A stretch of 38,511 bases of DNA from Hyphomicrobiales bacterium (GTDB taxonomy: Bacteria; Pseudomonadota; Alphaproteobacteria; Rhizobiales; Rhizobiaceae). Under the pieces are notes generated by a model. That model saw only the letters and a list, made by a program, of their open reading frames with translations, was not told the origin of the DNA and did no database searches. A program made the position numbers and the translations under genes. Below are positions 31,135 through 38,511 of this stretch, piece after piece. The stretch spans positions 1 through 38,511 of the forward strand of contig UCFC01000043.1 of the NCBI GenBank assembly GCA_900471515.1, in the 5' to 3' direction. The stretch's first letter is position 1. Every line of letters begins with the position of its first letter.

Positions 31135-32010
31135 TCAACTGGCCTCTCCGGCTGTCTCGGCTTCGCTGCCATGGTCGGTCGCCATGCCGACCGCGCGCCA
31201 GGCGTCGAGATCGGCCGCGAAGGCTTTGAGCATTTCATCAGCGCGCTTGATGGCGTCCGGGCCGAGCACGAGATGCAAGGGCGGGTTAGCGGAATCGACG
31301 GCTTGCAGAATGGCCGTCACACCTTTGACCGGATCGCCCGGCTGACGGCCTGCAAGCTTCGCTAGATAATCGGCAGACGCGCCAGCAGTGGCGGCGTAAT
31401 CGCTATCCATCATCGACGAGGTGCGCAGCGATCGAGCCGTGAGGAAGTCGGTGCGGAATGCACCCGGCTCGACACAGGTGACCTTGATATCGAGCGGCGC
31501 AACCTCGCGGGCGAGGCTCTGCGAAAGCCCCTCGAGGGCATATTTCGCGGCGGCGTAGTAGCCCGATCCCGCGCCGGCCGCGATTCCCGCGATTGAGGTG
31601 ATGTTGACGATATGGCCTCTGCGCTGCCTGCGCAGATAGGGCAATGCTGCCTGGATGATGCGTCGGGGACCGTGGAAGTTCACGTCCATGACACGGTCGA
31701 TCTCGGCGTCGGTTGCGTTTTCGATCGAGCTCATCAGCCCGTAGCCGGCATTGTTGACGATAACATCGATCGGGCCGGAAGCAAAGGCATCGGCGACGAC
31801 CTTGCGCACCGCCCCGCCGTCGGTGACGTCGAGCGCGAAGACGGTCAGCCTGCCGGCGGACGCGGCCACATCGGACGTTCCATCACGTGTGGTGCCGATG
31901 ACGATGTCTCCGCGAGCGAGCAACTGGCAAGCGAACTCCTTGCCAAATCCGCGCGAGATGCCAGTGATAAACCAGGTTTTCGAAGTGTGGGTGTCGAGCG
32001 TATGGAGCAT
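31135..32010 (-). CDS. Short-chain dehydrogenase/reductase
   Basis: 291 residues from ATG 32008-32010 with AGAGGATC upstream. WFITGISRGFGKEFACQLLARGD is the TGxxxGxG motif, DVIVNNAGYG the NNAG motif, NITSIAGIAAG the Ser and YYAAAKYALEGLSQSLA the Tyr-x3-Lys pair. The length and C-terminal extension fit the common classical SDR group that includes many bacterial oxidoreductases of unknown substrate. It is the last gene of a leftward run of four SDR genes, although its 159-base separation from the next suggests a separate promoter. Confidence 0.88.
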   Translation of the reverse strand: MLHTLDTHTSKTWFITGISRGFGKEFACQLLARGDIVIGTTRDGTSDVAASAGRLTVFALDVTDGGAVRKVVADAFASGPIDVIVNNAGYGLMSSIENATDAEIDRVMDVNFHGPRRIIQAALPYLRRQRRGHIVNITSIAGIAAGAGSGYYAAAKYALEGLSQSLAREVAPLDIKVTCVEPGAFRTDFLTARSLRTSSMMDSDYAATAGASADYLAKLAGRQPGDPVKGVTAILQAVDSANPPLHLVLGPDAIKRADEMLKAFAADLDAWRAVGMATDHGSEAETAGEAS

Positions 32011-32169
32011 GACGAGATCCTCTGTAAGCCAGCATCTCAAAGTCGTGCTGGTTTGGCGTGGGCTGGCAATGCCGGTTCACTTGGTGGTCTTATCCGGGGC
32101 GACCACATGTAGTGGCAAGGGCGGACATGAGGCGGCGACGCGGGCGTCGGCCCCATAAAACCGCACCGC

Positions 32170-33081
32170 TCAACGGGCGTTGACCTCACCGGGCACGGTG
32201 AGCAGATCCGCAACGGCAAGGCGCTCGAAGAATGTCCTGCGCATCTCGTTGGCCTTGTCGGCAACAATCATGGCCTGGCGCTGCTGCGGATCGACTTCAA
32301 AGCGGTAAGGGCGCGTGCCGTGAGGCATGTCGACCACCTCTCGGATGCGTTCGGCCACCTCCTTGGCGTCGGTGCGAGCGCCCGGAACGTTTGTCGAATC
32401 GAGCTTGGCGGCCAGTTCCTCGGCAATCCCTTCGAGCCTGTCATATTGGGCGGCCACTGTCGGGTCGGCGCCGGAGACGGCGTGCTTGAAGTGGTCGGTG
32501 CCTGACGTGTAGGCTCCCGGCATGCAGATCACCGTCTCGATATTGTAGCGGCTGTTCTCCAGACCCATGATCTGCGCCAGCACATCACCCGCCGCCTTGC
32601 TGGCGGCATAAGGGCCAGTGAACGGATCGGGAATCTGGGTAATGCCGCTGCCGACATAGAGCAGCAGCCCCTTTTCCTGGCAGCGCATATAGGGCAGGAA
32701 GGCCCGGTTCACACGCACCCAGGAGATAGCATTCAGGTCGAATATCTGCGCGAACTGTTCGGGCCGGAAGGATTCGGTGATGCCCGCCATCATCATGGCG
32801 GCGTTGTTGATGACAACATCGATCCGGCCGGTAGCGGCATGGACATAGTCGGCCGCTGAGCGGCAGCTCGCCTCCGAGCGAACATCGAGTTCGAGCGGTT
32901 CGAGATCGAGATTCTCTCCGGCCGCGATCGAACGGATATCGGCCGCCTTGTCCTTGCTGTGTCCGGCAAGGTCACGCATCGAGGCGTAGACCTTGTGCCC
33001 TGCGCGGGCGAGTTCGAGAGCGGCGAGGCGGCCGAAGCCCGATCCCGCGCCGGTGATAACGATAACTTTCTTCTCGCTCAT
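32170..33081 (-). CDS. Short-chain dehydrogenase/reductase, tandem paralogue A
   Basis: 303 residues from ATG 33079-33081 with GGAGG upstream. Motifs: VITGAGSGFGRLAALELARAG, DVVINNAAMM, LYVGSGIT (Ser) and PYAASKAAGD (Tyr-x3-Lys). The sequence KVYASMRDLAGH and the C-terminal MRRTFFERLAVADLL match the protein encoded just upstream at 33169, so the two genes probably arose by tandem duplication. Substrate unknown. Confidence 0.88.
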   Translation of the reverse strand: MSEKKVIVITGAGSGFGRLAALELARAGHKVYASMRDLAGHSKDKAADIRSIAAGENLDLEPLELDVRSEASCRSAADYVHAATGRIDVVINNAAMMMAGITESFRPEQFAQIFDLNAISWVRVNRAFLPYMRCQEKGLLLYVGSGITQIPDPFTGPYAASKAAGDVLAQIMGLENSRYNIETVICMPGAYTSGTDHFKHAVSGADPTVAAQYDRLEGIAEELAAKLDSTNVPGARTDAKEVAERIREVVDMPHGTRPYRFEVDPQQRQAMIVADKANEMRRTFFERLAVADLLTVPGEVNAR

Positions 33082-33168
33082 GGCGACCTCCGTGAGTAGT
33101 ATTCCATTCCCCCGCCGCGCGTGCCGGCGCAGCGGGAACAGGAGCGACCTGACAGTCCTCAATCGGGC

Positions 33169-34068
33169 TCAGGCGTTGATGCGGGGGGCGAGCAAGTCCT
33201 TGAGACCGATGGCCTGGAACATCTCGCGGCGCATACGGTCGCCCACCCGGAAGACTTCCTCGGCGCCGTCCTGCGACGGATCGATGAAGACGCGGTAAGG
33301 GCGTTTGCCGAAGGGCGCGTTGACGATATCGGCGATCGCCACTGCGACGGCGCCTGCGTCGGCATCGGCAGGCTCCAATGCGGCGAGGCCCTTGAGCGCC
33401 TGGTCGGCGACCCCGGCGTAGGGACCGCTTGCATAGGCATCGGCGAGCGCCTGGTCAGCCGGCTTGCCGGAGTGGGCGAAGTGATTGGTCCCCTTGGTGA
33501 AGGCGCCAGGCACCACGATTGAGGTCTCGATACCGAAGCGCGCCACCTCGCTGGCATAGGACACTGCCAGACTATCCATGGCGGCCTTGGCCGCAAAGTA
33601 GGGCGCGAGGAACGGCGGCGTGCCGCCGCGTGCCGACGAGGACGAAACCCAGACCAGCAACCCGCGACCTTGCTCGCGCAGTTGTGGCAGCACCGCCCGG
33701 TTCACGCGCTGGGTGGACAGAACATTGACGTCGTAGAGCTGGGCGTATTGCTGCGGCGTGAATGCTTCGGCCGGACCGAATACCATGTGGCCGGCATTGT
33801 GGACGACGACATCGAGACGGCCGTTGTCGGCGATCACCTTTGCGACGCCCGCTTCGACCGAGGCATCATCGCTGACGTCGAGCTCCACCGTACGAAGATC
33901 GGCATTGTGCTCCTTCGCCCAGGCGGCAACGGAGGCGACCTGCGGCGCGTTGCGGCCGGTGGTTTCGCGCATGGAGGCGTAGACTGTGTGGCCCGCTTTA
34001 GCGAGAGCCTGGGCCGACAGAAGGCCGAAGCCCGAGGACGCACCCGTGACGAGAATGACTTCCTGCAT
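33169..34068 (-). CDS. Short-chain dehydrogenase/reductase, tandem paralogue B
   Basis: 299 residues from ATG 34066-34068, which has AAGGAG nine bases upstream. Motifs: LVTGASSGFGLLSAQALAKAG, DVVVHNAGHM, VWVSSSSARGG and PYFAAKAAMDS (Tyr-x3-Lys). It resembles paralogue A along its full length, including TVYASMRETTG and the ending MRREMFQAIGLKDLLAP. It is separated from paralogue A by 87 bases. Substrate unknown. Confidence 0.88.
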   Translation of the reverse strand: MQEVILVTGASSGFGLLSAQALAKAGHTVYASMRETTGRNAPQVASVAAWAKEHNADLRTVELDVSDDASVEAGVAKVIADNGRLDVVVHNAGHMVFGPAEAFTPQQYAQLYDVNVLSTQRVNRAVLPQLREQGRGLLVWVSSSSARGGTPPFLAPYFAAKAAMDSLAVSYASEVARFGIETSIVVPGAFTKGTNHFAHSGKPADQALADAYASGPYAGVADQALKGLAALEPADADAGAVAVAIADIVNAPFGKRPYRVFIDPSQDGAEEVFRVGDRMRREMFQAIGLKDLLAPRINA

Positions 34069-34141
34069 AATTTTTCTCCTTGATTTGGGGAGGCGTAAGG
34101 GGGACGTCCGGCTCGTCCGGTGCTCCCGCCAGCGCGCCTTT

Positions 34142-34879
34142 TCAGCACATGCCGCCATTGGCCCGGATGGTCTGGCCGTTAACCCAGCCTCCTTCCGGAC
34201 CGGCGAGGAAGGCGACGACCCGGGCGATATCCTCGGGCTGGCCGAGCCGTTCGAGCGGGTTCATCTTGGCCATGTGATCGATCAGCTCCGGACTCTTGCC
34301 TTCAAGGAACAGTTCGGTGGCGACCGGGCCGGGCGCCACGGCGTTCACACTGATCCCGCGGCCACGCATCTCCTGCGCCAGTACCTGGGTCAGTCCCTCG
34401 ATCGCCGCCTTGGTAGCGATGTAGACGCCATAGGTCGGCAGGCGCACGCCGATCACGCTTGACGAGAAATTGATGATCCGGCCTCCGTCGCGCAGACGTC
34501 TGGCCGCCTCGCGGCAGACGTTGAATGTGCCCTTCAGGTTGATTGCGATCGTCTGGTCGAAGGTCTTGTCATCGACCTCGGCAACCTTGCCGAGCTTCAA
34601 TACGCCTGCGCAGTTGACGACGACGTCGATACCACCGAACGCCTTGTCCACCGCATCAAACATGGCGATGACCGCTTCCGGGTCGGCGACATCCGCCTGC
34701 GCTACGATCGCTTCTCCGCCGGCCAGTCGAATCTTGTCGGCCACCTGCTGCGCCGGGCCGGCGCTGCCGGCATAGTTCACCACCACTTTGAAGCCATCCG
34801 CAGCGAGGCGGAGGGCAACTTCCGCACCGATCCCGCGCGATGAACCGGTGATCAGCGCAACCTTGTCCTTGTTGCTCAT
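34142..34879 (-). CDS. SDR family oxidoreductase (3-oxoacyl-ACP reductase-like)
   Basis: 245 residues, classical FabG-like length. LITGSSRGIGAEVALRLAADG, DVVVNCAGVL, INFSSSVIG and YIATKAAIEGLTQVLAQEM give the full set of SDR motifs, with the C-terminal GWVNGQTIRANGG. GACAGGAGC precedes the ATG. It is the first gene of the leftward SDR run and is divergent from a LysR gene, the arrangement of a LysR regulator and its target. In such clusters these proteins are usually stress- or xenobiotic-responsive reductases and not fatty-acid enzymes. Confidence 0.9.
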   Translation of the reverse strand: MSNKDKVALITGSSRGIGAEVALRLAADGFKVVVNYAGSAGPAQQVADKIRLAGGEAIVAQADVADPEAVIAMFDAVDKAFGGIDVVVNCAGVLKLGKVAEVDDKTFDQTIAINLKGTFNVCREAARRLRDGGRIINFSSSVIGVRLPTYGVYIATKAAIEGLTQVLAQEMRGRGISVNAVAPGPVATELFLEGKSPELIDHMAKMNPLERLGQPEDIARVVAFLAGPEGGWVNGQTIRANGGMC

Positions 34880-34928
34880 GTCTTGCTCCTGTCTCTGATC
34901 TCACCGGACGATCCCGGCGACAGGAGCA

Positions 34929-34966
34929 ATCTATGACTTCTCTCGGGCTAAAAATAATGCATAGAT
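34929..34966. promoter_or_regulatory. Inverted repeat in the LysR/SDR divergent promoter
   Basis: ATCTATG (34929-34935) and CATAGAT (34960-34966) form an inverted repeat separated by 24 bases, within the 119-base interval between the divergent SDR and LysR starts. LysR proteins bind dyads in such positions, but the wide spacing makes this tentative. Confidence 0.35.
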
Positions 34967-34998
34967 GTCAGTGTCAGAATGATTGAAAGTATGTCTCG

Positions 34999-35901
34999 AT
35001 GCGCTTTGACAGCAGGCTGCTCAACGGAATTGGTGTCTTGTCGGCAGTTGTGGAGGCCGGGAGCTTCGCTCGCGCCGGCGAGGCTGTCGGATTGACCCAG
35101 CCAGCCGTCAGTCGGGCGGTCGCCCGGCTGGAGGAACGGGTCGGCATACGTATCTTCAACCGCACGGCACGTGCGATCTCGCTGACTGACGAAGGGCGGG
35201 AGTTCTACGAGGCGGTGACGCCGCTCCTGGCCGGGATCGAGGAGGCGGCGGTGACCGCCAACGGATCGAAGGCCGTCGTGCGTGGCCGACTTCGCGTCAA
35301 TGTTGACGGCACGTTTGGCCACCATATCCTGGCGCCCCGGATAGGCGAATTCCTGGACGACCATCCCGAACTCACGGTCGAGATCAGTGTGCGTGACCGC
35401 ATGGGTGATCTGGTCGCCGACGGTTTCGATGTAGCGGTGCGGTTCGGAGAGCCGGAGCCCTCTTCGCTGAAGGCACGGCTGTTGCTGGAGACCCGTGTCC
35501 TGACCTGCGCCTCGGCCGCCTATCTGGCGCGTCACGGCATGCCCGAGCATCCGCGCGATCTGTCCGAGGGGCATCAATGTTTGCTGATCCGCGACCCTTC
35601 GAACGGTCGTCCGTTCGAATGGGAATTCCAGAACGGCAGGGAGACGATCCCGTTTGCGGCGGTCGGCAGCCTCATGGTCAATGATACCGGCTCATTGCTT
35701 GGCGCCTGTCTCGGCGGGGCCGGGATCGCGCAATTGTTGGAGCTCTACGCAAAAGACCTCGTCGCCGAAGGAAAAGTGGTTCTTCTCTTGCCGGACTGGG
35801 CGGAGGAGACCTTTCCCCTCTACGCCTACCATCACGCTTCCCACATCGTGCCGGCAAAGGTTCGTGCCTTTCTCCACTTCGTTCGCTCGCTGGTGACTTA
35901 A
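34999..35901 (+). CDS. LysR-family transcriptional regulator
   Basis: 300 residues, the standard LysR length. The winged helix-turn-helix occupies about residues 10-65, with AVVEAGSFARAGEAVGLTQPAVSRAVARLEERVG. The effector domain follows with a segment DGFDVAVRFGEPEPSSLKARLL typical of the CrgA-like branch (AaeR/DmlR relatives). It is divergent from the SDR gene at 34879 and probably regulates the leftward SDR run. ATG 34999 has only a weak ribosome-binding site. Confidence 0.92.
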   Translation: MRFDSRLLNGIGVLSAVVEAGSFARAGEAVGLTQPAVSRAVARLEERVGIRIFNRTARAISLTDEGREFYEAVTPLLAGIEEAAVTANGSKAVVRGRLRVNVDGTFGHHILAPRIGEFLDDHPELTVEISVRDRMGDLVADGFDVAVRFGEPEPSSLKARLLLETRVLTCASAAYLARHGMPEHPRDLSEGHQCLLIRDPSNGRPFEWEFQNGRETIPFAAVGSLMVNDTGSLLGACLGGAGIAQLLELYAKDLVAEGKVVLLLPDWAEETFPLYAYHHASHIVPAKVRAFLHFVRSLVT

Positions 35902-36101
35902 ACATCCCGACTTTTACTCAGGACCTGTCTGGGAACTGGTGTTTGGATTGGGTCTATAAAGAACTATTGCGTGGCCACATTCCCATTTTTGCCTTGTGTC
36001 GCTCAGCATCCACTGCAAGGTCGAGGCCGCCCCACCGCCAACGTTGAAGCTTCAAATGGATAGCACTACTTTGGCAGATTCGATTTCGGGACGGCTGGAA
36101 C
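35902..36101. other. Interval between LysR gene and IS701-type element
   Basis: About 200 bases with no recognisable gene. A short minus-strand frame crosses into the insertion element and resembles nothing known. Lower GC than the neighbours suggests a remnant of older inserted DNA. Confidence 0.35.
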
Positions 36102-37538
36102 CTAATACTACAGTTGCGTTTGATGTCTTGCTCTGTAGTGAGCAAGCATTGCGGACGCTTGATGCATGCGTCGCCAGAGCGACCATGCCAAGACCAGACG
36201 AACTCTGATTGGGGGCGGCAGTAAGAGCCGTTTGATCATATAGCGGATCTCTGCGACGCTAGGCACGAGCGCCAGAGTGTTTGTCAGGCGGCGATTGGCG
36301 GATTTGGACTCGTTTCGTTCGGTTTGCCAGCAGCGGTACGGCGTAGGTCGGCACCGAGCTTGGCGAGGAATGCAGCGGCTGCCATGACGAGCGTCATGTG
36401 CCGGTTCCAGGCATGCCAGGATCGCGCTTCGCAATGATCCAGGCCGAGGTCGTCCTTGGCACGCTGGAAGCATTCTTCCACCGTCCAACGCAGCCCGGCA
36501 GCACCAGCCAATTCGCTAAGTTGAGTACCGGCAGGCGCGAAGACAAAATAATAGGCGCGCGCATCGGGTTCGCGTCGGCTGCGGCGGATCAGAAGCCAGC
36601 GTTCCCATTGTGCATCAGGACGAGAGCTGAGTGGAATACGGGCCCAATCATAAAGCCGAAGGCCCTTGGCGCCTTCGCCTGCTGCATGGCTTGACCAGGC
36701 CTCCGCCTCTAATTCCGCGGCCATCGTCTCCGGATCAGTTTGTTCGAAGCATTGCTCGCGGACAAAGCGCAGACAATGGTTGGAGCGAACTGCCAGAACA
36801 TAAGGCTGCCCACGGCTTTCCAGCATCCGGCGCAGCTTTGAATCCGAACCATAGAGCGCATCGGCCAATACCCAGGCACAAGGCACGCCGGCATCGAGCG
36901 CATCGGCAATGAGCTTGGCAGCAATGGTCGGTTTGGTCGCGAAGGCCTGGGACTGGGGGACATGAGCCGAAGTACGGCGCGCTTCATCCTCAGTCCACTC
37001 CTTCGGCAGATAAAGCTGCCGATCGATCAGGGTCTGACCATAGCGGCTTGCATAGGCAAGGAAAACACCGACCTGACAGTTCTCAATTCGGCCGGCCGTG
37101 CCGGAATATTGTCGCGCGACACCGACCGAATGGGCGCCTTTCTTCAGGAAGCCGGTCTCATCGACCACAAGAACGCCGTCCGCGTCACCGAGAGACTCTA
37201 TTGCATAAGCGCGCACCGCATCGCGCAATGCGTCAGCATCCCAATGGCTGCGCCCCAGCAGCGATTGCATTCGATAAGGGCGCTCCAGTCCTGCCTGTTC
37301 AGCCATCAACCAGCCGGTCTTGCGCTCTACTCCCGACAACAACCCATCCAGAAAGGCGCCACACGATGCGCGCAATTCGCGGCGACCAAACACCGGGCCC
37401 AACCGCACCTTCAAGGCATCGAGCTCACGATGCCACGCCAGCATTGACCCGGACCAACCCGCTACCGACATTGGATTCCCTCCCGCCAAATGCGGCAAGT
37501 GAATCATGATTTCAGATCAAACGCAACTGTAGTATTAG
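36102..37538. mobile_element. Complete IS701-type (DDE) insertion sequence, about 1.44 kb
   Basis: The element is bounded by perfect 23-base inverted repeats at 36102-36124 (beginning CTAATACTACAGTTGCG) and 37516-37538. One transposase gene fills most of the interior. No identical flanking direct repeat is visible: the left flank ends GGAAC and the right flank begins AGCACG, which is the end of an IS630 element. The missing target duplication suggests that one side was rearranged after insertion, or that the IS630 element arrived later at the TA of the right terminus. Confidence 0.85.
36284..37471 (-). CDS. IS701-family DDE transposase
   Basis: About 395 residues from ATG 37469-37471 (MSVAGWSGSMLAWHRELDAL), which has GGGAGGG six bases upstream; an in-frame ATG at 37507 has no such site. 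The catalytic acids are in VLVVDETGFLKKG, WVLADALYGSD and the YREK-like segment RWTVEECFQRAKDDLGLDHCEARSW. No interruption is seen, so it may be active. It lies entirely inside the inverted repeats. Confidence 0.92.
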   Translation of the reverse strand: MSVAGWSGSMLAWHRELDALKVRLGPVFGRRELRASCGAFLDGLLSGVERKTGWLMAEQAGLERPYRMQSLLGRSHWDADALRDAVRAYAIESLGDADGVLVVDETGFLKKGAHSVGVARQYSGTAGRIENCQVGVFLAYASRYGQTLIDRQLYLPKEWTEDEARRTSAHVPQSQAFATKPTIAAKLIADALDAGVPCAWVLADALYGSDSKLRRMLESRGQPYVLAVRSNHCLRFVREQCFEQTDPETMAAELEAEAWSSHAAGEGAKGLRLYDWARIPLSSRPDAQWERWLLIRRSRREPDARAYYFVFAPAGTQLSELAGAAGLRWTVEECFQRAKDDLGLDHCEARSWHAWNRHMTLVMAAAAFLAKLGADLRRTAAGKPNETSPNPPIAA

Positions 37539-38137
37539 AGCACGTCCGCTTTAATCGGGGTCATATCCGGCAGCGGCGAAGTAGTTGGCGCATTCCTGCG
37601 GTTGGAACAGTTTGACGATGTCACCGACGGTATTCCACAACGCGTCGACGGAACGCTCGGCCTTTGCCGCAGCAGCGCCTTGAGCTTCGAGAAGGCGTTT
37701 TCGATGGGATTGAAGTCGGGACTATAGGGCGGCAGGAAGAGCAGTTCGCAGTCCGCCGCTTCGATGGCCTGCCGGACACCGTCTGCTTTGTGCGCGGGCA
37801 AATTGTCCATGATGACGATATCGCCAGGACTGAGCGTCGGCACGAGAACCTGCTCGACATAGGCCCGGAATGCCGTGCCGTTCATCGCGCCGTCGAGCAC
37901 CATCGGCGCGGTCATGCCGGAAAGCCTGAGCGCACCGGTGAAGGTCGTGGTCTTCCAGTGTCCATGCGGAACACCCGACCGACAGCGCTCTCCGCGGGGT
38001 GAGCGACCGCGCAACCGCGACATCTTCGTGGAAATCCCGGTCTCATCGATAAACACAAGCCGGGTCGGATCGAGATCGAGCTGCCCGTCGAACCACTCCT
38101 GGCGGCGCTTCAGAAGGTCTGGCCGCTCCTGCTCCAA
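37535..38137 (-). pseudogene. IS630-family transposase, C-terminal (DDE) part, with altered C-terminus
   Basis: This frame carries LVFIDETGISTKMSRLRGRS, DIVIMDNLPAHKADGV and LLFLPPYSPDFNPIENAFSKLK, the three catalytic acids of the IS630/Tc1 type. It has no own start; it should be entered by -1 frameshifting from the upstream frame at the A7 run (38151-38157). After KLKALLR the frame departs from the family sequence. The expected ending, readable in another frame as KAERSVDALWNTVGDIV and then ECANYFAAAGYDPD with a TAA at 37551-37553, is displaced by an indel near 37680. The element is therefore probably inactive. Confidence 0.75.
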
Positions 38138-38511
38138 TGCATGTGCGGTCTTTTTTTGAACGTCCAGCCCCGTCTGCGGAGCCAGACGTCGAGAGCGCTT
38201 CGGCCGATAGAGACGGATTTCTCCTCACCCAGGCGCGAGACCATCTCGTTCAGCGTGATGTCCTTCTCCGCCTCGATCAGGCCGACGATAAAGGCTTCAT
38301 GGGCATCCAACCGCGAACCTTCCCGCCGACCCTGTCTGGCCGGCGTCAACTGGCCTTGCCGAGCATTCGCAATCCAGGCAATCGCCGTCGAAACCCCGAT
38401 CCCGAACCGCGCTGCCGCAGACCGCGCCGACATGCCGCCTTCCGACGCCGCCAGAACGCGGCTGCGAAGGTCCTCGCTCAATGCTCGTGCCTGTTGATTG
38501 CCACTGAGAAC
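37539..38511. mobile_element. IS630-family insertion sequence, truncated by the right window edge
   Basis: One end lies at about 37537-37541, directly against the IS701-type inverted repeat. IS630 elements insert at TA, and the last TA of the IS701 terminus (ATTAG) is at the junction. The other end is beyond the window. It encodes a transposase in two overlapping frames. Confidence 0.75.
38110..38511 (-). CDS. IS630-family transposase, N-terminal helix-turn-helix part (runs off edge)
   Basis: The frame is open to the window edge and reads VLSGNQQARALSEDLRSRVL, then GMSARSAAARFGIGVSTAIAW, the paired-type helix-turn-helix of IS630 transposases. Its second domain contains DITLNEMVSRLGEEKSVSIG and ends RRGWTFKKRPHMHW, diverging from the family at the A7 run where a -1 shift would join it to the catalytic part. 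The true start is outside the window. Confidence 0.8.
   Translation of the reverse strand, partial: VLSGNQQARALSEDLRSRVLAASEGGMSARSAAARFGIGVSTAIAWIANARQGQLTPARQGRREGSRLDAHEAFIVGLIEAEKDITLNEMVSRLGEEKSVSIGRSALDVWLRRRGWTFKKRPHMHWSRSGQTF

Noticed and set aside
35954..36145. Short minus-strand frame crossing the IS701 left end
   Set aside because: It straddles the insertion boundary, so its start lies inside the element; no family resemblance.
36284..37507. Longer transposase start at 37507
   Set aside because: The ATG at 37471 has a strong GGGAGGG at correct spacing and begins with the usual family N-terminus; the upstream ATG lies next to the inverted repeat without such a site.
1..38511. CRISPR array, tRNA or rRNA genes
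   Set aside because: No regularly spaced direct repeats and no cloverleaf-like or rRNA-like stretch were noticed while reading; this is a by-eye negative, not a computed one.

Overview
The window looks like an accessory replicon (plasmid or chromid) or genomic island of an alphaproteobacterium of the Rhizobiaceae type (Rhizobium, Agrobacterium, Ensifer). This rests on high GC content, abundant sugar and LIV-type ABC transporters, FCD-type GntR regulators, and IS110, IS481, IS701 and IS630 elements of the kinds common in rhizobia. That assignment is inference; there is no rRNA, tRNA or housekeeping gene to anchor it.

Positions 1-24829 hold a catabolic supercluster. A GMC flavoprotein and a glycerate 2-kinase (partial at the left edge) run leftward. 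Divergent from them is a ribose/xylose-type sugar ABC importer (2159-6869). A glyoxalase I gene (minus) is divergent from an operon of an FAD-linked D-2-hydroxyacid dehydrogenase, a GntR regulator, an SDR and an FAH-family hydrolase (7524-11329). Next come the nickel-pincer cofactor genes larB, larE and larC behind a 3-hydroxyisobutyrate-dehydrogenase-like gene (minus), a second GntR gene (plus), and a larA-type racemase as the last gene of a LIV-type importer operon (minus, 21820 to 15867). Divergent from that importer lies an aldo/keto reductase, fuconolactonase-like amidohydrolase and aldose dehydrogenase operon (21966-24829).

The parts fit an oxidative deoxy-sugar (L-fucose or L-rhamnose-like) pathway: aldose 1-dehydrogenase, lactonase, a dehydratase not present here, 2-keto-3-deoxyaldonate dehydrogenase, and diketo-acid hydrolase giving pyruvate plus L-lactate. 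LarA with its own cofactor genes could convert L-lactate to D-lactate, and the FAD dehydrogenase could oxidise D-lactate to pyruvate. The LarA substrate is not proven and could be another 2-hydroxyacid. A repeated operator, TTGTCGTACAA, lies before both importer operons, and weaker copies precede the glyoxalase/dehydrogenase pair and a third aldo/keto reductase, which suggests one FCD-GntR regulon.

Positions 24899-29137 are a decaying boundary: a putative AbiEi-like regulator and an aldose dehydrogenase, then a frameshifted sugar-permease remnant, a truncated soxG-like fragment, a deleted IS110 transposase and an IS481 tail.

Positions 29163-35901 form a second accessory block of five NAD(P)-dependent SDR-superfamily reductases with a TetR and a LysR regulator. 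Positions 36102-38511 are a complete IS701-type element directly abutting an IS630 element that runs off the right edge.
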